A DNA stretch of 64,000 nt, from contig NC_071671.1 of the NCBI RefSeq assembly GCF_028554725.1, forward strand, positions 2,642,001 to 2,706,000, read 5' to 3'. The translations under genes and the position numbers were made by a program. Below the pieces are notes generated by a model that was given only the letters and a program-made list of their open reading frames with translations, searched no databases and was not told where the DNA came from. Every line of letters starts with the position of its first letter. Position 1 is the stretch's first letter. The DNA comes from Zeugodacus cucurbitae (Eukaryota; Arthropoda; Insecta; Diptera; Tephritidae). This document shows, piece after piece, positions 35,901-42,572 of the stretch.

Positions 35901-38878
35901 TTACAAATACACACATACATACATATGCTGAACGGTAATTATTAAAATTGTAATCGAAAAAGAAGCTTTGCAAGCAACGTAACTAGAAAACTGAATATCA
36001 ATTTCGGTCCATTAAATACAACGTCACATATGTTGCTGCTTTTTGAATGAAGCAGATATAAATTTCAGTTCAGCTGTAGCGTGTGGAAGCGCCTGTCTGC
36101 TATGCTTAACTTAACCTAAAGTAGTTGAGCAACAACAAGTATGCTTATACATTTGTTTAAAAACAACGGCACTTCCTTCCATCCACACACCTTTCGGCCA
36201 TTTTGATGCCGAACTCATGGGCGACTCATGCATGTAAATGGGTATCATGCGCTTCTGCTTCTCCTCCTCTTCTTGGCATTGGAAGCCGTGCTTCGAGTTC
36301 ATAGTTTCCATTTTGAGTGGTGTAAAATTTCAAATTTTGCATTTTTAATGATTTCATCCGATTTTTGCTTTTTACAAATTCATTTTTCCGCCACAAAGGC
36401 AAAAGAAGCAGTTGGCAGTCAAGTTGCAAATAGTTTTATACTCGTCTCATATTCGCTGCCAAATATGCACGCACTTTTTCTTCGTTGCATAAATGATAAT
36501 TAAGATCCTTTGCCGGTCGCTTCACTTACATTATTTCGAAGTAATTAAAAGCGAAGCTTCCCTATTTCGCTCGTTTTCAGCATAAAATGAATTTTTGTAT
36601 ACAGCGCTGCTGTTTGGACTCAATTTTCTCATTAAATCATTTTCTTGGCTTTACAGATCTGCTGAACTGCTGTTGGTGCCGTCGTCCGGTGCCCGAAAAC
36701 GCACCCGAGTTTCTCACCACCACCGATGGGCCGCGTTATTGCTCCGAATCCTGCTTCACACAATCGCGACGCGCCTCTTTTAAGAAGGCCAAAACCTGTG
36801 ACTGGTGCAAGCACGTGCGACATGCCATCAGCTATGTGGACTTCCAGGATGGCGCATCGCAGTTGCAGTTTTGCTCCGACAAATGTCTGAATCAGTATAA
36901 AATGCAGATTTTCTGCAAAGAGACGCAAGCGCATCTGGACATGAATCCACATCTGCGGGAGCAAGGACTGGAAGCGGTGGCGTCGGGTAATGGTGCCGGT
37001 CTGATTACGCCCGACTTGTGGCTGCGTAATTGTCGCAGTCGTTCGGCATCGCCAGCTTCGACCATATCTGTGTCGCCAGGCCCACAAGGTGCCGCCGTGG
37101 TTACAGCGCAAAATGTTGGCATCGCCACTGGCTCTTCATCTTCACCAGCGTCTTCGGCTGCCTCAAATGTCGGACACTCTGCGGTGCCTCCGCACAAGCC
37201 AATGATCTCTGTGGCGCCTGTCTCGAAACTCATGTCGAAAAGTGTCGGCATGTTGAGTTCGACGTCGGTGCCAACATCGAATCGTGTCTCACCGAAGCAC
37301 AATCGTAAAAAGCGTCCATTGCGCTCCAGTTTGGGTAGTAGTGCTAACACACATGTCGATTTATCTAACGCCTGCATGAAGGGAAATCATGTGGCACGTG
37401 AGGGCAGCGGTCTGACTGGTACAGCCGCAACTAATACATCCAATCTGTTGGGTAAAGGAAAATCGATGCTGGGCGCCACCGCCAACAACAGCTTGCGTAC
37501 AAGTCCCGGCGTTCATTTGCCGGTGGCTGGCGCAGGGGGAAGTTGTGGCAAATCGGTGGGATCTGCATTAAATCAATTTGCCGGTTCCAGCGTACAGGAT
37601 CTGCATATGAGTGTGCCACCACTGTCACCGATGATGGAGCAACAAACTCCACCGCATGTGCTGCCAACACATCCGTTGAGTGCGAACGCGCGCTGTGGCA
37701 CAAGTATACCACCAGCATTCTTCGCCACGACTACAGGCGGACATCCGCCCAATAGCGCCGGTCCACATCAACAAATACCGCACGGTGCATTTCCGTCACA
37801 TCCGCCACCGTTTCTACCAAATGCTGGTGCGCCCGCAGCACCCGGTTTGCTGCCGCGTTTCTTCGGTGCTGGCTGTTTTCCCACATTTCCGCTACCGCCA
37901 CATGTGGTCCAAACGCCGCCTGATGTGATGGGCGGTTTGGGGCTTGGTGCCTTGTTAGGCGCTCCTCCACCAGTTACAGTTATGGTGCCATATCCCATAA
38001 TTATACCGCTGCCCATACCCATACCGGTGCCACTGCCAGTGATGGACTTCTGCAAAGCTTATATGACACCCGAAGAGCGCAGCAAACTGAAGGACAAAGA
38101 AGCAAGTGAAGCCAAGAAAGATTCCTTGAGATCAAGTGCCACGGATGAGGAGGCAGACGCTGAGGCTGCATTTGAAAACAGTGATTGCGAACAAAAAATA
38201 GAAATAAGCGAAGAAACTATCAACGATGAGCCTTTAGATTTCACCAAAACGAAGGACTGTACAAATGCGAAAGATATTGAGGACCAAAATGAAGAAATCT
38301 CTCCGGTTTCCGCGCAAGCAGTGGACGAAGCTGCATCCAGTCTTAAACGCGCCTTGTCTGATGAGCACTTGGCAACGACAACGACGTTGTCACCAGTTAC
38401 CCCAGTCACCCCAACAACCAACACTACCGTCGTCACACCTTCGCCGGACCGATCTCCGTGTTCGCCAGCCACGTCGTGCAAGGCAACCCACTGCATTGTG
38501 CGCTCAGAAGAATTGGGAACAGTCGGACACGAACTAAGTGCAGATGTGGGCGAAGCTAGCGGTGCTGGCGGCGAATGTGACGATGCTAAACAAAAATTGC
38601 CGAAGTTCAAAATTACGCGACTCCAGACGAAGCGCACGCTCATACAAACCAAAGAATCACCAAGTACGCCCACCACAGCGGCGGCGGAGTGCAGTCGACC
38701 ATTACGAAAGCGGAAACGCATAATCGATTGCGATTTTCAAAAGTTAGCTCTAAAGGAGCTGGCGTCAGCAGACGGCGATGGAGAAGAAAACGCCGATATG
38801 CATAATGACGAAGCTGATGCGACCAGTGTAACAACAATAGCGTGCAATAATAATACTAAAGCGCAAAGCAAAAAGTAG
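8750..38878 (+). CDS. Sobp: Sine oculis-binding protein (SOBP family), three coding exons over 30 kb
   Basis: Exons 8750-8956, 34565-35144 and 36657-38878 join (phases 0 and 1) to 1002 residues. SOBP proteins are nuclear cofactors that bind Six-family factors such as sine oculis. Residues 70-84 (EFAENTMNELLGWYG) match the N-terminal block of vertebrate SOBP, preceded by a lysine/glutamate-rich VKIKKELPSDEIK. Two FCS-type zinc fingers follow: CCWCRRP with YCSESCF (267-296) and CDWCKHVRH with FCSDKCLNQYKM (310-345), then ETQAHL and LITPDLW, as in human SOBP. Farther on come proline-rich stretches, the MVPYPIIIPLPIPIPVPLPV segment shared with vertebrates, EPLDFTKTK, and a basic RPLRKRKR likely to act as a nuclear localisation signal. 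Exon 2 has long Asn/Gln/Gly runs. Homology is firm; the exact isoform set is not. Confidence 0.94.
9035..9330. repeat. Degenerate repeat with CACGCCCA motif every ~120 bases
   Basis: Three related blocks lie just inside the Sobp first coding intron: ACCACGCCCATTGTGC near 9061, ACACGCCCATTTCGC near 9180 and ACCACGCCCACTTGTC near 9305. The first two are each followed by ATAACGGTTTA or ATAACGGTTAA. It looks like an old tandem array or a repeat fragment. The same CACGCCCA words occur in the larger repeat at 13.5-14.7 kb. Confidence 0.5.
9331..10076. other. Sobp intron, AT-rich, nothing recognised
   Basis: T-rich intronic sequence with short (TATG)n patches around 9590. No exon, no clear repeat boundary and no RNA gene is seen. 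Confidence 0.5.
10077..11291 (+). mobile_element. mariner-family DNA transposon, nearly full length
   Basis: A transposase frame is bounded by inverted ends. The left end reads AACTTTGCTTCCGCCGTTTT (10079-10098). The right end, read in reverse complement from 11290, is AACTCTGCTTCCGCAGTTTT, two mismatches in 20. The length of about 1.2 kb is normal for mariner. TA target duplications are not clean at either side, which suggests age. The element sits in the Sobp intron in the same orientation as the gene. A deletion derivative of the same family lies at 49.48-49.61 kb. Confidence 0.9.
10226..11225 (+). pseudogene. mariner transposase with a single frameshift
   Basis: The frame opens at ATG 10226 (MSLFEPISRHLREIL, AEAHRMLSNAYGEAVLSERTC and WFQRFKNG, the paired-like DNA-binding region). 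It shifts at the A run 10455-10458 into the frame carrying TQEELAESLQVTQQAVSKRLKAMG (second helix-turn-helix), WVPYDLKPRD, then the catalytic domain. The three catalytic aspartates are present: TGDEKWV, LQHDNARPH and YSPDVAPSDYHLF, with 34 residues between the second and third (the D34D signature of mariner). Compared with what I remember of close relatives, about nine or ten codons appear to be missing between FKNG and GREKIFEDAEL. No other stop interrupts it, and it ends at TAA 11223-11225. One frameshift means this copy is not autonomous as read. Confidence 0.9.
11292..12538. other. Sobp intron, AT-rich, nothing recognised
   Basis: Long A/T-rich sequence with short TATA and (ACAT) patches near 12000. 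I see no exon with flanking splice sites and no clear repeat. Confidence 0.5.
12539..12711. mobile_element. pogo/Tc1-type MITE, 173 bases
   Basis: The element runs from CAGTGGAACTTCGC to the inverted end ...AAGTTCTACTG and is flanked on both sides by TA (12537-12538 and 12712-12713), the target duplication of the Tc1-mariner-pogo superfamily. Between the ends are repeated words related to AACTCGAA/TTCGAGTTA in both orientations. It is too short to encode a transposase. A related but longer element lies at 44.9-45.3 kb. Confidence 0.82.
12712..13480. other. Sobp intron, AT-rich, nothing recognised
   Basis: Poly-T and poly-A tracts and otherwise unremarkable sequence. No reading frame of interest. 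Confidence 0.5.
13481..14680. mobile_element. Unclassified ~1.2-kb dispersed repeat of tephritid type, ends form hairpins
   Basis: The left end CAAGTAAGGAAGGGCTAAG leads into a hairpin, GTTCGG-gtgtaa-CCGAAC (13499-13516), then ATACTCTCGCAA (13522-13533). The right end has the inverse TTGCGAGAGTAT (14667-14678), itself the arm of a hairpin with GCAAC-ttt-GTTGC. Inside are GGAC-type tetranucleotides (about 14510-14530) and several CACGCCCA/GGGCGTGG words. No long conserved protein is encoded; the 119-codon frame at 14123-14482 looks accidental. I remember very similar sequence from many tephritid loci, but I cannot name the class. Hairpins near both ends are not a standard TIR transposon layout. 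Confidence 0.7.
14681..17023. other. Sobp intron with microsatellites
   Basis: Holds (AC)n/(ACAT)n patches near 15760-15790, 16360-16380 and 16600, a (CAA)n run near 15455, and no convincing exon. Overlapping frames at 15796-16041 (+) and 15825-16193 (-) have simple composition and no splice-site support. Confidence 0.5.
17024..17749. mobile_element. TTAA-flanked MITE with perfect 19-bp terminal inverted repeats
   Basis: TTAA at 17024-17027 is followed by GGGGTTATATACAGTTAGA (17028-17046). The exact reverse complement lies at 17727-17745, followed by TTAA (17746-17749). The ends are identical over 19 bases, and one base outside each TTAA is also complementary. TTAA duplication is the hallmark of piggyBac-type transposases, but the terminal GGGG is not the usual piggyBac end, so the family is uncertain. 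The 680-base interior has poly-A tracts and no transposase-like frame. Confidence 0.88.
17785..17945. repeat. 80-base tandem duplication
   Basis: Two adjacent, diverged copies share ATATAACGGCAAA/TTATAACGGTAAA, then TTTGAGTGAAAGAG (17811 and 17891) and GGAAATAAATGAG/AGAAATAAATGGA, with an 80-base period. The array begins just outside the TTAA element. Confidence 0.75.
17946..21599. other. Sobp intron, mixed low-complexity sequence
   Basis: Contains (CAA)n near 18440, (TG)n near 20190 and a local palindromic patch near 19770-19830 (GACGCCCAAC with GTTGGGCGTT). Short frames on both strands at 19398-19595 and 19894-20332 mirror each other and have simple composition. No exon is recognised. Confidence 0.5.
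21600..21862 (-). mobile_element. Non-LTR retrotransposon (LINE) 3' coding fragment, family A
   Basis: The minus strand encodes KRQRLRWLGRVERMDENTPALKVFDAVPAGG followed by RGRGRPPLRWKDQVESDL, then shifts frame before the NWR-type tail. This (R)LRWLGHVxRM...GRPPLRWxDQV block ends the reverse-transcriptase ORF of a widespread insect LINE family, probably RTE-like, though I cannot assign the clade firmly. It is a truncated dead copy. Two more copies of the family lie at 49.88-50.42 kb and 51.86-52.33 kb. Confidence 0.8.
21863..25924. other. Sobp intron, microsatellite-rich, no exon seen
   Basis: (TG)n patches near 24290 and 24405, (CA)n near 24625 and 25328, and (CAA)n near 25280. The frames at 22220-22651 (-) and 23599-24024 (-) have no recognisable domain and no splice-site support. 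Confidence 0.5.
25925..26204. repeat. 140-base tandem duplication overlapping a transposon end
   Basis: GATTTATTTCATACGAAATC begins at 25925 and again at 26065. The two 140-base units run on to GTTGATATAC(G/T)(C/T)ATG(C/T)CCCT with few differences. Each unit includes the left terminal repeat of the mariner-family element described next. The duplication therefore happened after insertion, or through pairing at the repeat. Confidence 0.88.
26132..26453 (+). mobile_element. Internally deleted mariner-family element (second family)
   Basis: The left end GAGGTGTGTTCAAAAAATAA is matched by an inverted right end (AACACATCTCATATG preceded by CCCGTTATTTTTTG, about 26430-26453). Between them 26276-26400 encodes FEKCIDDWKKKKKRYRMGTIYFEDDN, the C-terminal tail (usually FEKC..WKKRW..C....GDYFEGD) of mariner-type transposases. 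The catalytic domain is gone. A duplicated left end is at 25992-26022 and an isolated end is at 52493-52526. Confidence 0.82.
26660..26715. repeat. (ACAT)n microsatellite
   Basis: About eleven tandem CATA units in a nearly perfect run (centre about 26690). Confidence 0.95.
26716..27929. other. Sobp intron, (GTT)n-rich
   Basis: Many GTTGTTGTT runs create spurious open frames on both strands (26772-27623). No conserved protein or splice structure is seen. Confidence 0.5.
27930..28640 (+). mobile_element. LINE 3' end with RNase H and zinc-knuckle relics, family B
   Basis: Frames broken by stops encode IRLVWVPGHRGIVGNCIADKLAR, the last motif of an RNase H domain in the I/R1/LOA group of non-LTR elements, then WSTTSTFAVARSFWASV, and GSHALRLGIVADPSCQSCMEEG with ESSKHFLLHCPAF, a CxxC...H...C knuckle near the C-terminus. 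The frame ends FVTDSKRFAES and stop, followed by a 3' UTR and a short (CCTAA)n tail near 28612-28630. It is a dead 5'-truncated copy. Related 3' ends lie at 54.54-54.78 kb and 63.46-64.00 kb. Confidence 0.87.
28641..28979. other. Sobp intron between LINE and Helitron
   Basis: Unrecognised sequence. The stretch CCTTCAGTATTTAGCTTTTC with GAGACC near 28720-28750 resembles CCTTCAGTACCCTCCTTTTC with GAGACC at 29798-29825, on the other side of the Helitron. Confidence 0.4.
28980..29779 (+). mobile_element. Non-autonomous Helitron, 800 bases, with helicase relic
   Basis: The 5' end TCTATACTAATATTATAAAG follows a host A. The 3' end CTAG is followed by a host T, the A|T insertion rule of Helitrons. 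A small hairpin, GGCA-acgac-TGCC (29756-29768), precedes the terminal CTAG. Internal frames around 29565-29730 read LLNEQQKSAYDELMKTVYDGN and then, with shifts, GVVLALASTGIAATLLE, which are N-terminal motifs of the Pif1-type helicase of Rep/Hel transposases. The Walker A region and most of the protein are missing. The 5' segment is the conserved end that I know from many insect Helitrons. Confidence 0.87.
29780..30844. other. Sobp intron, nothing recognised
   Basis: Unremarkable sequence, possibly old repeat debris. No exon. Confidence 0.45.
30845..31140 (+). promoter_or_regulatory. Sobp: GC-rich islet with splice donor: candidate alternative Sobp first exon
   Basis: About 300 bases rich in GC and CpG (GCGCGTCGCGAAGCG, GCCGGCGCTGCC, GGCGCGCGGGCTGACTGACTG) stand out in an AT-rich intron. 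A strong donor GCCG|GTGAGTGC occurs at 31036/31037. Upstream ATGs there run quickly into stops, so it would be non-coding. Spliced to coding exon 2, translation could start at the internal ATG of exon 2 (MNELLGWYG), losing residues 1-75. This is inference only; it could equally be an enhancer or unrelated GC-rich sequence. Confidence 0.3.
31141..31839. other. Sobp intron, nothing recognised
   Basis: Contains (CTG)n near 31160-31185 and (GTT)n near 31385. No exon. Confidence 0.45.
31840..32190. repeat. Diverged tandem duplication, period about 178 bases
   Basis: GGTTATGACAGGCCTCACGTAT...TCGATTC...TTGATCAGGAC occurs at 31962-32004 and 32140-32182. The words before it also align: GTCGTAATCTAGCCGATATCAACT with ATCGTAACCTAGTCGGAATCAACT, and GGATCCATCTTCTTGTT with GGATCCATTTTCTTGTT. 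A third weaker partial copy may precede it (31795-31830). There is no coding potential. Confidence 0.75.
32191..34564. other. 3' part of Sobp first coding intron
   Basis: No repeat with clear ends. Small GC-richer patches at 33030-33070 and 33180-33260 are the only compositional features. The intron ends TCTGTTTTGTTACAG before coding exon 2. Confidence 0.5.
34565..35144 (+). CDS. Sobp: Sobp coding exon 2 (residues 70-262 plus one base)
   Basis: Begins EFAENTMNELLGWYGFDGVDRLDL, the conserved SOBP N-terminal block, then turns into low-complexity sequence: Ala/Asn, QQQQ, LQLQQQQN, NNNN, SSSNNN and two glycine runs around residues 220-235. It ends LEEKI plus G at an ATCG|GTGAGT donor (phase 1). 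Only the first 20 or so residues look conserved. Confidence 0.92.
35145..36656. other. Sobp: Sobp second coding intron
   Basis: 1.5-kb intron with GTGAGT donor and GGCTTTACAG acceptor. No element or exon recognised. Confidence 0.8.
36657..38878 (+). CDS. Sobp: Sobp coding exon 3 (residue 263 to the end)
   Basis: Starts in phase 1 (split Asp263) with LLNCCWCRRP. It contains both FCS zinc fingers, the long Ser/Pro-rich middle, the aliphatic-proline segment VTVMVPYPIIIPLPIPIPVPLPV (about 37972-38040), an acidic block (DEEADAEAAFENSDCE), EPLDFTKTK (about 38227-38255), TP/SP-rich clusters and RPLRKRKRIIDCDF. Stop TAG at 38876-38878. Long frames on the opposite strand are coding-strand shadows. 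Confidence 0.95.
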
Positions 38879-39009
38879 GGTTATGTTATAAACACCGAAA
38901 TAGTTTTAGAACTCAATAAGTTTATCTTAGATTTAATTTAAAAAATAGCTTAAGTAAATATTGTTAGTTTTAAGTGTATAAAATAAGTACTTAAATATAT
39001 GTATACTCT

Positions 39010-39015
39010 AATAAA
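39010..39015 (+). other. Polyadenylation signal, Sobp
   Basis: AATAAA 132 bases after the stop codon is the first forward canonical hexamer seen downstream of Sobp. Confidence 0.6.
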
Positions 39016-39019
39016 AAAT

Positions 39020-39658
39020 CTCACATTTCTTAGGATGTATAAAACTCGCTCGAAACTTGGTTATGTAGCTTCAAGCCAATATGTTCTGCTACTGTAAATT
39101 AATATAGCAAACCGAAATATGTATTCGACAGATATTTGGTTACTTAATTATTTTAAGTTGAATGTGACATTAGAACTGTCTTCAAATAATAAAAAAGTTC
39201 GATTCTTTCAAAAGAATGTATTGAACGCACAAAGACGGTTATTTTGTTGTTGTTGTTTTGGTTTTTACAATGTCATAGCCGGATATAAAATACTGACGTT
39301 TGCATTTGCTATTCTGAATGGCCAACAATCATTCACAATGGTGAGTATATGCAAAATATGAGAAAGCGTATAGATAACTGTTGAAATTATTAAAAAAATT
39401 GAAAAATTTTAAGAATAAAATCGAAGTTTTCATATTTTTTCAAAAAGTTAAAACAGCAAATGCAAAGTTATATTTTCTGTTAAATGATTTTTTAAAGCAG
39501 CAAACGGTATGGCAACGTCAATACGACAATTGGAAACGTCATATACGAATCTGAATCGAAGCGCAGAATTGCGAAATCGGCATCTGGAAATTTGCGCAAA
39601 ATTCTAAACAATTTAAATTGTTCAAATATATTTTAATACCGATACATATTATTATAAA
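39020..39658. other. Intergenic region between Sobp and Mre11
   Basis: About 640 bases holding the Sobp 3' end and the Mre11 promoter. The 80-codon frame at 39119-39361 has no similarity that I recognise. No TATA box is evident near the Mre11 ATG. Confidence 0.55.
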
Positions 39659-42079
39659 ATGAGCGAAGAAGTGAATACTGAAGATGTGCTGCGCATATTG
39701 GTGGCGACTGACAATCACTTGGGCTATGCGGAGAAAAATGCTGTGCGCGGTAAGTATTTCGTTTTTTTGAATAATCGAGTAGTAAATAAAAGTTGAATAC
39801 GCTTTATTGGTGCCTTAGGAGATGATAGCTTCATTACTTTTGAAGAAATACTACAAATGGCTGTGCAGGAGGACGTTGACTTCATATTGCTCGGTGGCGA
39901 TTTATTTCATGATGCAGTGCCCAGCCAGAATACACTACACAAGTGAGTTATGAACAGTTTAAGAACTATTTGTAAATTTATATAAAATTTTTATATGCTA
40001 CATAGCTGCATGAAGTTGCTACGGCGTTACACTTTCGGTGATAAACCAATCAACATTGAAATGCTAAGTGATCAGGCGGTAAATTTTCATAATGCCGTCA
40101 GTGATACTGTTAACTACGAGGACCCCAATCTTAATGTATCCATACCAGTATTTTCCATACACGGCAACCATGACGATCCCAGTGGTTTTGGACAACTCAG
40201 TTCGCTTGATTTACTCTCCGTAAATGGTTTAATAAATTATTTTGGACGCTGGACCGATCTCACCAAAGTAACTATTAATCCAATACTTTTGCGCAAAGGT
40301 GAAACGCAATTAGCGCTATATGGATTGAGTCATATACACGATGCACGTTTGGTGCGTCTATTTGAGGACTTTAAAGTGAATTTTGTTTGTCCAGCCTCTG
40401 AAGAGGGTGAATGGTTTCATTTGATGGTTTTGCATCAGAATCACGCAGATCGCGGTCCAAAAACTAATATACCAGAACACGCGCTACCCGAGTTCTTGAA
40501 TTTGGTTATTTGGGGTCATGAGCACGATTGTCATATAATACCCAATTTGAATGGCATACGTGACTTCTACGTTAGTCAACCTGGTTCATCTGTTGCTACT
40601 TCGCTGGCTGAGGGTGAAGCACTGAAGAAATATGTTGGTTTGTTGGAAATATATAAAACGCGTTTCCAAATGAAACCGTTGCCATTGCAAACCGTACGTC
40701 CATTTGTCTTCGATTCGGTCGATTTGGCAACAATGACAGAAGAACTAAAACTGGACGAAGGAGATGTACAAAATAAGGTTATAGCCATGGCCAAGGAGCG
40801 TGTTGAAAGTATGATAATTAAAGCGAAGGCACAAATTACTGGGCATCCAAACCAACCGCAATTGCCGCTTATAAGACTACGCATTATCTTCTCAAATGAG
40901 GAGCAAATGTTTAATGCAATACGTTTTGGGCAGTCCTACAATGAGCAGGTAATATTTATCAGTTTTTTTTATAATATTTATTGAAGACCAACAAGCAATC
41001 TTAGGTAGCCAATCCAGCAGATATGATACATTTTAAAAAAGTTATAAAGCGCGCTAAGGGCGAGCATTCCGATTTTGACAATGAAGCTTTACGTGGTGCC
41101 TTAGACAATATACAAGTGGTAAGTTAGCTTTGAAGGAAAAAACATTGGAATATAAATCAATACCACTTTGCACGCTAGGATATGGGCAGTGAAATGAAAA
41201 TCGAGAATTTCATTGAACGTTATTTCCAAGAGATACCAGCCAAACGCCAGCTAAAAGTGCTAACGCCAAAAATATTGTCGGAAATGTGCAATCGTATTGT
41301 GGAAAAAGGTGACATAACCGCAGCTGAGGGTATTATAAAGTAATTATTTGTGCAAACTTTTTAAGATTTTTATATATATCTTAAATAATTCTTATTACAT
41401 ACCCAAAAGACACTGCAAAGACAGCGCTCTAGAGCACTTGCTGGAGACTCTACCAGCTGACGATGAAGTCGAAGCATCCTTAGTGGACTTCAATAGTAAA
41501 CTAACACTCGATGATGTGTTGAAAAGTTTAGAAAATGTTGGCTCAAAAGTGAAAGCTAATACAAGTAGCTTTTCGCTTACCTCGACACTTAGCCGGAGCA
41601 AGCAATCAACGAGAGTGAGTGAACTGAATACAGCATTAGATAACCAGCACGACAGTGAAGAGGAACCACGGCCAAAGAAAGCGTCGAAAACGCAGGCAAA
41701 AGCAGCTGCAAATTTTTTCCTGGACGACAGCGACGAGAGTGATGCAGAACCAGCGCCACAGCCTGCTAAAGGCACAAAAGCCACACGTGGACGGAAAACC
41801 ACAAAAACCGAAACGAACACCAAGCCAATTGCTGGCAGGGGGCGTGGTAGAGGACGTGGACGTGGTGCTGCTGCAGCGGCGCCAACGCGCTCCACACGCC
41901 AAGCTTTGGACGTATCGGTAAATACAACGGTAAGTCAATTATGCTGTTATTTTATAAAGAAAAAGAAAATATGTTCATGTGAATTGCAGCGTTCCACGCT
42001 GTTGGAGTCATTGGCGAGAGCGCACGCACAACGTGGCACTAAAAGTGCACAAGTTATTGATATTTCCGACTCGGAGTGA
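39659..42079 (+). CDS. mre11: Mre11 double-strand-break repair nuclease
   Basis: Seven exons (39659-39749, 39819-39942, 40006-40948, 41005-41118, 41179-41339, 41410-41929, 41990-42079), all with GT-AG junctions and frame kept, encode 680 residues. Mre11 is the Mn-dependent 3'-5' exonuclease and endonuclease of the Mre11-Rad50-Nbs complex, acting at DNA breaks, at telomeres and in ATM activation. All phosphoesterase motifs are present: TDNHLG (D18, H20), GGDLFHD (D58), GNHDDP (N126, H127), LHQNH (H215) and WGHEHDC (H243, H245), each within two residues of human numbering. The capping domain and a Rad50-binding region (IENFIERYF) follow. The C-terminus has an acidic DDSDESD patch, a glycine-arginine GRGRGRGRG motif (the methylated GAR site in relatives) and ends ISDSE. 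It looks intact. Confidence 0.97.
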
Positions 42080-42572
42080 TTTGTTGTTTTCTTTATTTTA
42101 CTCATAGTACATACTTCATTGAAAGTTCAGTAGTAAAATGAATAATCTTGAAGTATAATAAGTATAATTGTTACCGCTTTAAGCCTTACCCTACACTACT
42201 TACTGGTCCCTTATGCTTGTCATTGAAGTCTCCGCCCCACTGGACCATGGCATATTATTGCTTTTTATCCAACAACAATTTGTTTTCTTTTCTACTTTTA
42301 TATTTCAAATAAACTATATGGACAGTATTTAATATAATTGGAATAATTTCCCTCACTTCGAGTAATATCTTGTTGCAAATATTTACCCGTAACATTAGTG
42401 GCTACTTAATGGTGTTTTAAGCTTTTGTGTGAAATAAGTTTGACTTTAAAAATATGGACAGTAAGTACTAGCAGCATGAAAATGTGTGTGCAAAGGTTGT
42501 AAAACGTCTACGTCGTCTGTGGGTCTAATGGCCTTGAGAAATTTTCTTTTTTTTTCCATTATTTTCCTTCGT
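42080..42572. other. Shared 3' region of convergent Mre11 and GNB1L-like gene
   Basis: 493 bases lie between stop codons. A forward AATAAA at 42308-42313 suits Mre11. For the minus-strand gene, the reverse hexamer noted (TTTATT, 42093-42098) lies only about 15 bases past the Mre11 stop. Using it would place the two 3' UTRs antisense to each other. Confidence 0.5.

Noticed and set aside
36632..37377. Overlapping 159- and 161-codon minus-strand frames
   Set aside because: Shadows of the Sobp zinc-finger exon; no family resemblance.
38059..38721. 220-codon open frame on the minus strand
   Set aside because: Lies fully inside Sobp exon 3; serine/valine-rich composition is what the complement of its Ser/Thr/Asp codons gives. 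No domain.
41395..41938. 166- and 100-codon minus-strand frames
   Set aside because: Antisense of the Mre11 C-terminal acidic and glycine-arginine exon.
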